Source: Marinomonas mediterranea MMB-1 (GTDB lineage Bacteria; Pseudomonadota; Gammaproteobacteria; Pseudomonadales; Marinomonadaceae). Taken from it: a stretch of DNA of 64,000 nt. Made by a program: the position numbers and the translations under genes. The stretch is taken from positions 1,116,001 to 1,180,000 of the forward strand of contig NC_015276.1 of the NCBI RefSeq assembly GCF_000192865.1, in the 5' to 3' direction. The notes beneath the pieces are model-generated. The model had not been told where the DNA came from. It was given only the letters and a program-made list of their open reading frames with translations, and did not search any database. Below are positions 58,085 through 64,000 of this stretch, piece after piece. How positions within the stretch are numbered: position 1 is the stretch's first letter; each line of letters starts with the position of its first letter.

Positions 58085-60226
58085 TTAAAATCGGTATGTG
58101 GCTTTCGCAAGAACGTTTCGGCTAGGACCGTAAAAGTTAAATGTGGCGACGCTGCCAACACGAGAGTAGTACTTTTTATCGAACAAATTGTTTGCCTTAA
58201 ATGAGAGCGTCAAATTCTCTGTTACGTCTTTGCTGATGCTAGCATCAACCACTTCGTAACTTGGTGCTTTTATCTTGGTTCCACGTCGTTCTAAGTAGAA
58301 CTTGCTCATCGCTGTTACCCCGACGCCAACGGCTGTGCCGGATAGCATCCCGTTTTCGATGGTGTATTTACCCCAAAGGTTTACAGTGTGATTTGGCATC
58401 ATCATAAACAGCGTATTTTCGTCACCAGCGAGATTTTCAGTGTCCATATATGCATAACCTGTAATCAACTCTAGTGCTCCGAGTTGGCCGCTTAATTCCG
58501 CTTCAGCGCCAGACACTCGAGTTTTGCCTGTTGCTTCGTAGTAACTTTCACCCGTTACACTGGCCGCTCGGTTTTTATCTGTAAGTTGAAATAGTGTCAA
58601 ACGTGCGTTGAGGTTACCATTGTTGTACGAGCCTTTGACGCCCATTTCATATTGATCGCCTTCTCTAGCATCGATCATATTGCCAGACTCGTCTAAGTCC
58701 GTTTGTGGCTTGTAAACTTCTGAGTAGCTAGCGTAAAACGAATGTTTTTCATCTAAGTCGACGACTGTGCCAGCATAAGGCATGAAGCGGCCGTTTTCAT
58801 CAAATTCACTGGGTGTCGTCGTGTTGCTAGAAAGCGTTGTGGATGTTGCAGATAGGTCGTACCAGCTGAAGCGTCCACCCGCGATCAAAGCGAGATTCTC
58901 TTGTGGTCGGAATGTTACCTTACCATAAACGCCCGTTTCTTTTTCATCGCTTTTTACTCGAGCACTGTAAGTCGGGTTGGAATAAGCCACAGATCCAGAA
59001 TCAAAGGTGTTTACATTGATACTGCCTAACTTTGACGCTCCGCTGCGATACTCTGTTTCATAATGTTTATGATCGATGCCGACAACAAATTCACTGATGC
59101 TGCTGAAGGTCTCAAAGGGTTGACTGTAACTGGCGTCAAATGCAAGCGTTTGCTGTTCAAAGTCCCTTTGTGTCGTTCTTAGAGAAGTAGTGCCATCATC
59201 TGCGAGGGCAGCGCCCGTAAAGGCGTAATAGTAATCCGTTGCTCGGTCAGACGTTCGCAATGAAAGCTTTCCTAAACCGCCGTTATCGAAGTCATGATTT
59301 AGGTCGACAAAGACATCGGTTGACTCGCTATTAAAGTCATTCCAATTTGCTCCTAAAAACGTTGTGCTGTCCCAATCTAAAAGCGTACCGCTTGAGTCGG
59401 TCGGGAAACCATTCGATGGTGTGATGTTTTTATTTTGGTAGAGCAAACCAACAGAAAGTTCTGTTTCATCGTTTACATCAATGTCTACGGTGGCGTAAAG
59501 CGTTTGATCTTTATTGGCGCTCTGATCAACCTCTGTGGGCGTTTCTTCTTGAGAGATCACGACGCGAGAGCGTATGGTTTCATCCTCATTTAATGATCCA
59601 GATAGGTCTGCATTGACCAAGTTTCTGCCCCAACTGCCATAACCGGCCGAGACGCTGCCTTTTGTGTCGTAGGTCGCTTGTTTACGGACAAGGTTGATCG
59701 TTCCTCCTAGTTCACTGGCGCTGTTGAATAGCCCAGAAGGCCCACGCAGGATTTCAACCCGATCAAACGCAACTAAAGATGGCAGTGTACCGTTGATAGA
59801 CTGCATGGTGGATGGCAATCCATTTATATTAAACTCGTCGTATTCATAGCCTCTTGAAAAGATTGATGAGCGACCACTGTCATTCGAGAGAGTACGTAGA
59901 CCGGGCGTGAGTTTGGCGATGTCATCTAAGTGAGTTACGCCTTGATCTTCGATGTAGTCGTTTGTTAGTACCGTAATGGACTGAGGGATGTCTCTAAGTG
60001 CCGCTGGGGCTTTGGTCCCAACCGTTGCCGATTGTACGCCATAGCCTTTTGTTTCTTCACTTGAAGGCATTATGTAGAGAGCGTTTCCTTCTACCGTTAA
60101 AGTCGGTAAACGCGTCGATTCATCGACTGATTCTGCGATAGCGGTCATTGAAAATGGCGCGAGTATGCTTGCCCCTAGTAAGACATGAAGATGATTTCGT
60201 TTTGACTTTGGGCTTATGTGCCTCAT
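58085..60226 (-). CDS. TonB-dependent siderophore receptor
   Basis: 713 residues: signal peptide (about residues 1-31, ending AIA), a plug domain with DIPQSITVLTNDYIEDQGVT, VDRVEILRGPSGL-like FDRVEILRGPSGLFNSASEL, and a 22-strand barrel ending in the aromatic C-terminus (SRNVLAKATYRF). PQSITV and the NGLPST segment are typical of ferric-siderophore receptors of the FpvA/FhuE class; no STN signalling domain precedes the plug, so surface-signalling control is not expected. The divergent AraC regulator and esterase indicate one uptake module. The ligand cannot be named. Confidence 0.93.
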   Translation of the reverse strand: MRHISPKSKRNHLHVLLGASILAPFSMTAIAESVDESTRLPTLTVEGNALYIMPSSEETKGYGVQSATVGTKAPAALRDIPQSITVLTNDYIEDQGVTHLDDIAKLTPGLRTLSNDSGRSSIFSRGYEYDEFNINGLPSTMQSINGTLPSLVAFDRVEILRGPSGLFNSASELGGTINLVRKQATYDTKGSVSAGYGSWGRNLVNADLSGSLNEDETIRSRVVISQEETPTEVDQSANKDQTLYATVDIDVNDETELSVGLLYQNKNITPSNGFPTDSSGTLLDWDSTTFLGANWNDFNSESTDVFVDLNHDFDNGGLGKLSLRTSDRATDYYYAFTGAALADDGTTSLRTTQRDFEQQTLAFDASYSQPFETFSSISEFVVGIDHKHYETEYRSGASKLGSINVNTFDSGSVAYSNPTYSARVKSDEKETGVYGKVTFRPQENLALIAGGRFSWYDLSATSTTLSSNTTTPSEFDENGRFMPYAGTVVDLDEKHSFYASYSEVYKPQTDLDESGNMIDAREGDQYEMGVKGSYNNGNLNARLTLFQLTDKNRAASVTGESYYEATGKTRVSGAEAELSGQLGALELITGYAYMDTENLAGDENTLFMMMPNHTVNLWGKYTIENGMLSGTAVGVGVTAMSKFYLERRGTKIKAPSYEVVDASISKDVTENLTLSFKANNLFDKKYYSRVGSVATFNFYGPSRNVLAKATYRF

Positions 60227-60262
60227 TTAATGTACCTCATTCGGGTTCTTAATATATGTAAA

Positions 60263-60277
60263 GTGTAATCATTTGCA
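60263..60277. promoter_or_regulatory. Possible Fur box upstream of the TonB receptor gene
   Basis: On the minus strand TGCAAATGATTACAC matches the 7-1-7 Fur consensus TGATAAT-N-ATTATCA at about 9 of 14 positions. It lies 37-51 bases upstream of the receptor start, where iron repression is expected. Confidence 0.4.
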
Positions 60278-60431
60278 TTTAGATTTACTTGAGGCCATTA
60301 TTCCATACTCATTTTCGTACGTGCCTATGTCAGACCTTCAATTCACTATGTAAAAGCATCAGTTTTTAGAGAGGGTCTATACAGACCCCTAAATATTGAT
60401 CGACACTTGTCAGGGTGTCGTGGGAGGAATC

Positions 60432-61544
60432 GTGAATCACCAATTACTGAGTGGAAGACGTCTTAGTCATTCGCTTCATGTTCAAGACCTTGAATATAAT
60501 GCAAGGCATATTGAGCAGTATCGTCTTCAATTTGATAAGCGTGTTTTAGGGGTGATGGGGCAAGCTAAGTGGCATACCCCCGAACAGCCTCATCCGGTAA
60601 TGCACGGTCATATATTGACTGAAAAGTTCGCCTCTGGCATGACGGTACACTTGGTTAATGCGCAAGCGACTAAGAGCTTTTCATTCGAAGCAAAAGCGTC
60701 TCCTTGTGTAAAAATTACGCTCTTTTTTGAAGGGGATGCCTGTCTTCGATTTGGTCGAAAAACGGTCCGCTTAAATGCCTACGATCAAAATGCAACCGTG
60801 CTAACGGTTCGGCATGCGGAGCCCTGTACGATGAGCGTGCAGAAGAATGAACGTCGGTGTGGACTTTATGTTGCAGTGACCCCTGACTGGTTTGAGCGTA
60901 TGGGGATGAAAACAGCGCAATTGGAACAACTCCTCAAGTCGCATTTGACGGTGCAGAGTTGGACGATTCCAGAGCATCTTTGGTTATTTGGAAAACGTTT
61001 ACTCGATAAAGGATTCTTGATCGACAATGAGCGTAATGAACCGGTGGGAGAGGCTATCACTAAAGAAACCTCCAGTAGCGAGTCGCTTTACAACGACGGC
61101 GTAACGTCGATAGGGCGACTTGGTCGAGAAGGATTTGGCTTGGCTGTCATGTCTGCATGGTTGGAGTCCTTGAGTGTCGATCAATCTGGTTTTAAGGAGA
61201 AAGGTAAACGCTCAGATCAGAGGTTTATCCAGTTTTTGTCAGATGAATCAACCTGGTCCTTAACATTAAATGAAATTGGAGATCAGCTGGGTATGAGCGA
61301 AGCAACGCTTCAGCGATATGCTAAATCGCAGTTGGGATCAACCTTGACGCAATATCTGAGGCGAAAGCGTTTGAATCAAGCGTGCGAAGCGTTACACCGA
61401 GACGGTATTAGTATTATCGAGGCGTCGATGATGTCAGGGTACCGTCATCCGAATAATTTCTCAGCGGCGTTTAAAAGGCAGTTTGGTGTCAGTCCGGTGG
61501 ATGCGCCCAAACATACTTTGTCCGAACTATTGGCATCGTCATGA
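60432..61544 (+). CDS. AraC family transcriptional regulator
   Basis: 370 residues from GTG 60432, four bases after GGGAGG (60422-60427); the frame also opens at TTG 60396. The C-terminal 95 residues carry two helix-turn-helix motifs (TLNEIGDQLGMSEATLQRYAK; IIEASMMSGYRHPNNFSAAFKRQFG). The N-terminal part is unlike AraC sugar domains and similar in style to PchR-like siderophore regulators, which sense the ferric siderophore. Divergent from the receptor, and followed with a four-base overlap by the esterase gene. Confidence 0.9.
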   Translation: MNHQLLSGRRLSHSLHVQDLEYNARHIEQYRLQFDKRVLGVMGQAKWHTPEQPHPVMHGHILTEKFASGMTVHLVNAQATKSFSFEAKASPCVKITLFFEGDACLRFGRKTVRLNAYDQNATVLTVRHAEPCTMSVQKNERRCGLYVAVTPDWFERMGMKTAQLEQLLKSHLTVQSWTIPEHLWLFGKRLLDKGFLIDNERNEPVGEAITKETSSSESLYNDGVTSIGRLGREGFGLAVMSAWLESLSVDQSGFKEKGKRSDQRFIQFLSDESTWSLTLNEIGDQLGMSEATLQRYAKSQLGSTLTQYLRRKRLNQACEALHRDGISIIEASMMSGYRHPNNFSAAFKRQFGVSPVDAPKHTLSELLASS

Positions 61545-62464
61545 TGTTTTTCATTAGAAACGTTTTGAACGTAAGACCAATCATTATAACTGTGAGCATG
61601 GGATTTTTGATGGTGATAGGGTGTTCTATTGGGAGTGTTGCAAAAGGTGCGGCTCATATTAGTGAGCATAGTAATAAGAAAGCAGAGACGCAGCACTCTG
61701 TAGATTGGAAAAGAAGTGATGGTGAGGTTTACCGCGTTTTTGTAAATATCCCCAATGAAACACCACCCGAAAAGGGTTTTCCTATTGTGTTTGTATTAGA
61801 TGGCAACGCGACATTTAACGCGGCGGCTGAGTTTGTTCGTTTGAACAGCCATTCGCCTGTTATGCCTCGAAAGCCTGCCATTGTCATTGGCATTGGTTAC
61901 CCATTACAGAATGAGTCTGCTGAGAATACTTTTGACTTAAAGCGACGCTGGTTTGATTTGACGCCTCCCACATCAGAGCCTCCTATATTGTCTTTTAAGC
62001 GCATGCAACAAGACACACTTTATCGATATGGAGGAGCGCAGCGTCTTCTAACGTGGATCGATGCTGATGTCATGCCTTGGCTGGTGGAACGCTATCCAAT
62101 AGATAAGGAGAAAACCGTACTTTTTGGGCATTCGCTAGGAGGCCTAACCGCACTGTTTAGTCTTACTCTTGAGTTACAGTCGTTTCGCAATATCATTGCT
62201 GCGAGCCCTTCATTATGGTGGAACGAGGGCTATCTAAAAAAACGGTTGGATACTCGCTTTAACGCAAGCAAGCTCAATGCAAACGTGTTGATTCTCGTGG
62301 GGAGTGAGGAGAAGCGTTTTATGATTGAGGATTCAAAGGCTGTCTTTCAACAGCTTAAGCGTAAGGGAGTGAATGCCAAATATCATATTATTAGCCCATT
62401 TAACCATGGGGGCGTAATGATGCCTGCGTTATCAATGGGGCTGCAATGGTGGCAACCCCGCTAG
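61541..62464 (+). CDS. Predicted lipoprotein alpha/beta-hydrolase, siderophore-esterase-like
   Basis: 307 residues, overlapping the AraC gene by four bases (ATGA). N-terminal hydrophobic segment with lipobox V-I-G-C (MGFLMVIGCSIGS), so probably anchored to the envelope. The domain matches the IroE/Fes-like esterase group: FPIVFVLDGNATFNAAAEF, the nucleophile elbow LFGHSLGGLTALF, AASPSLWWNEG, and a C-terminal His in FNHGGVMMP. Linked to receptor and regulator, it probably hydrolyses an ester siderophore or ferric complex to release iron. Substrate unknown. Confidence 0.85.
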   Translation: MMFFIRNVLNVRPIIITVSMGFLMVIGCSIGSVAKGAAHISEHSNKKAETQHSVDWKRSDGEVYRVFVNIPNETPPEKGFPIVFVLDGNATFNAAAEFVRLNSHSPVMPRKPAIVIGIGYPLQNESAENTFDLKRRWFDLTPPTSEPPILSFKRMQQDTLYRYGGAQRLLTWIDADVMPWLVERYPIDKEKTVLFGHSLGGLTALFSLTLELQSFRNIIAASPSLWWNEGYLKKRLDTRFNASKLNANVLILVGSEEKRFMIEDSKAVFQQLKRKGVNAKYHIISPFNHGGVMMPALSMGLQWWQPR

Positions 62465-62470
62465 AGATGA

Positions 62471-62956
62471 TCAAATAGAAAGGTTAGGGGAGTCGATGTC
62501 TAGCAAAGGCGCAGCATCTAATTTTTCAGCATCCATCATTAATGCGATACGCTGAAGTGTTGAAAGCATTTGCGTTTGCTCCCATCTTTCCAATGCATTG
62601 AACTCATTAATAAATTTTTCATGCAATAAAGGCGGAGTGTTACCTAGTGTGCTTTGGCCTACCTCTGTCAAACGAGCGTTAACGATGCGTTTGTCTTTTT
62701 GAGCTCGAACCCGTTCAACCAACTTTTTATCCTCAAGTCGATTAAGAATCGTGGTAACGGTCGCCTGACTTAGTGATACATTGTCAGAAATTTTACGAAC
62801 CGTGACATCGCCAAGCTCTTCTATTGCTTGTAGAACCATGATTTGCGGAATGGTTAAACCACACGCCTTCACAACTCGTTTAGACTGCAAATCGGTCGCT
62901 CGAATAATACGTCTTAGGTTCACTAAAACATCATGTAGGTGCTGTGTATCTGCCAT
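62471..62956 (-). CDS. MarR family transcriptional regulator
   Basis: 161 residues from ATG 62956 (MADTQHLHDVLVNLRRIIRA); a TTG six codons upstream is also in frame. Winged helix: LTIPQIMVLQAIEELGDVTV, recognition helix VSLSQATVTTILNRLEDKKL, and wing VERVRAQKDKRIVNARLTE. Target unknown; it is convergent with the esterase gene and 98 bases from the photolyase stop. Confidence 0.88.
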   Translation of the reverse strand: MADTQHLHDVLVNLRRIIRATDLQSKRVVKACGLTIPQIMVLQAIEELGDVTVRKISDNVSLSQATVTTILNRLEDKKLVERVRAQKDKRIVNARLTEVGQSTLGNTPPLLHEKFINEFNALERWEQTQMLSTLQRIALMMDAEKLDAAPLLDIDSPNLSI

Positions 62957-63054
62957 GGCGTTGTGTCGAATCAAAACTAAATAGGAACGGCATTATAATG
63001 TCGAAGGTTCAGACTTTAAAGAAATAAAAGTGTGCTTTTTATAAAAAAGTAACA

Positions 63055-64000
63055 TTATTTGTGAGTGTATTCTGCAAATGCATCAATTGCATGCTTTCTA
63101 GCCGACTTATAATCGATGATAGGTTCTGGGTAACGGCATTGCTGTCTATGCGAAACAGAAGGAGAATGAATTTCCTTGTCTGACAGTGCGCTTAGTTCAG
63201 GTACAAAACGGCGAATGAAGTGACCGTTGGTGTCGTAAGTTTCCGATTGTCTAGTCGGGTTGAATACTCGAAAATACGGAACTGCATCGCAACCTGTTGA
63301 TGCACTCCACTGCCAACCCCCGTTATTGGCGGCGAACTCACCGTCGATTAGTTTGGACATAAAGTAATCTTCGCCTTTACGCCAGTCTATAAAAAGCAAT
63401 TTGGTTAAAAAGCTGGCGGTAATCATTCTTAAGCGATTGTGCATCCAGCCTGTTTGATTGAGCTGGCGCATTGCTGCGTCGACAATTGGGAAGCCCGTTT
63501 GGCCATCACACCATGCTTGAAAATGAGTATCGTTTTTCGACCAAATGATTTGTTCTGTTTCTGGTTTAAAGGCTTGACGCATTGAGAGCCTTGGAAAGTG
63601 CCACATGAGCTGTTTGTAAAAATCCCGCCAGGCGAGTTCTTTAAGCCAAATGCTGTCTGCCCAATAGCCTTCTTCTCTTATTTGGTAGCCATTTTTTAGG
63701 GCTGACAAGAGTTCCCTCGGTCCCACTGCACCAAGCGCAAGATAGGGCGATAAAAGGCTGGTTCCGGCAGTCGAAGGAATCTCTCGTACTGCCTCATAGT
63801 CGGCTTCTTTTAAACTGCAGAAGCTATCTAAGGTTTCTTTAATGTGCGCATAGTTCGCTGGCCATATATCGTCTCTGTAACGTTCATTCGCAAAATATTC
63901 ATTGCTGATATTGATCGCAGTTGAATGATTAACATCGCCGTATGTTCCTTTGGCCTTACTTGGCATCTCTGGATAGGAATAGAAAGCGTTCGATTTAAGT
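63055..64000 (-). CDS. phrB: Deoxyribodipyrimidine photolyase (3' part; start lies beyond the window)
   Basis: The C-terminal 315 residues of a cryptochrome/photolyase. FAD-binding motifs are clear: STAGTSLLSPYLALGAVGPREL, ELAWRDFYKQLMWHFP, GQTGFPIVDAAMRQLNQTGW, MHNRLRMITASFLTKLLFIDWRKGE split by conserved residues, and NNGGWQWSASTGCD(A)VPYFRVFNP. The frame remains open at base 64000 (LKSNAFYSYPEMPSK), so the N-terminal antenna domain and start codon lie outside. Repairs UV-induced pyrimidine dimers with blue light. Confidence 0.94.
   Translation of the reverse strand, partial: LKSNAFYSYPEMPSKAKGTYGDVNHSTAINISNEYFANERYRDDIWPANYAHIKETLDSFCSLKEADYEAVREIPSTAGTSLLSPYLALGAVGPRELLSALKNGYQIREEGYWADSIWLKELAWRDFYKQLMWHFPRLSMRQAFKPETEQIIWSKNDTHFQAWCDGQTGFPIVDAAMRQLNQTGWMHNRLRMITASFLTKLLFIDWRKGEDYFMSKLIDGEFAANNGGWQWSASTGCDAVPYFRVFNPTRQSETYDTNGHFIRRFVPELSALSDKEIHSPSVSHRQQCRYPEPIIDYKSARKHAIDAFAEYTHK

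Noticed and set aside
1..64000. CRISPR array, prophage, toxin-antitoxin or restriction system
   Set aside because: No spaced direct repeats, phage structural genes, small toxin-antitoxin pairs, methylases or defence nucleases were found. The NYN and PIN-PhoH proteins stand alone and give no sign of a defence operon.

Overview
The window reads as chromosomal DNA of a free-living, motile, marine-type gammaproteobacterium of the Oceanospirillales. Gene content and order (pomAB beside xseB-ispA-dxs, rpsU-dnaG-rpoD, lptD-surA-pdxA-rsmA-apaG-apaH, flgAMN-cheVR, glk-zwf-eda) resemble Marinomonas; the genus is an inference from gene order and protein style, not from a search. Most of the window is vertically inherited housekeeping DNA. 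I found no prophage, CRISPR array, complete insertion sequence, toxin-antitoxin pair or defence island, and nothing I can defend as a wholly new system. The unusual signals lie mainly between genes.

Layout. 1-5186: end of a type II secretion operon (gspF to gspM, no gspN). 5183-6732 (minus): zapA, 6S RNA and the 5-formyl-THF cyclo-ligase gene. 6866-9553: prfB with its programmed +1 frameshift, then lysS. 9761-10822: hisC. 10895-14003 (minus): xseB-ispA-dxs, divergent from the flagellar stator genes pomAB (14205-16022). 16187-16987: dapB. 17109-18509 (minus): PIN-PhoH protein. 18849-23685 (minus): rpsU, yqeY, dnaG, rpoD. 24079-26675: tsaD, folB and convergent cca. 26747-33851 (minus): glpE and the lptD-surA-pdxA-rsmA-apaG-apaH cluster, with djlA divergent. 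34897-37314: DUF3530 protein, rpe, gph. 37380-41934: MscS channel, a degenerate IS5-type miniature element, trpGDC and an OsmC-like protein. 42115-42190: tRNA-Arg(CCU). 42322-45906: flgN, flgM, flgA, cheV, cheR. 46069-49202: thioesterase, DUF3080 lipoprotein, an orphan small gene and a GGDEF protein. 49203-52414: a HexR-type operator followed by glk-zwf-eda. 52591-54142 (minus): HDOD and NYN proteins. 54208-54533: an intact miniature IS5-type element with a CTAG target duplication. 54534-57699 (minus): a betaine/choline/proline-type ABC transporter. 58085-62464: a siderophore module (TonB receptor, AraC regulator, lipoprotein esterase). 62471-64000: MarR regulator and the C-terminal part of a photolyase that runs off the window.

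How the parts work together. The Entner-Doudoroff genes glk, zwf and eda share one candidate HexR operator. flgM has a near-consensus sigma-28 promoter, so the anti-sigma factor is under the sigma factor it inhibits. The siderophore module pairs outer-membrane uptake with a predicted envelope esterase and its own regulator. Two diverged copies of one IS5-type miniature element sit at gene borders, one just upstream of trpG and one exactly at the stop codon of the ABC ATPase gene. Several long perfect hairpins without U-tracts lie between genes and are listed as open questions.
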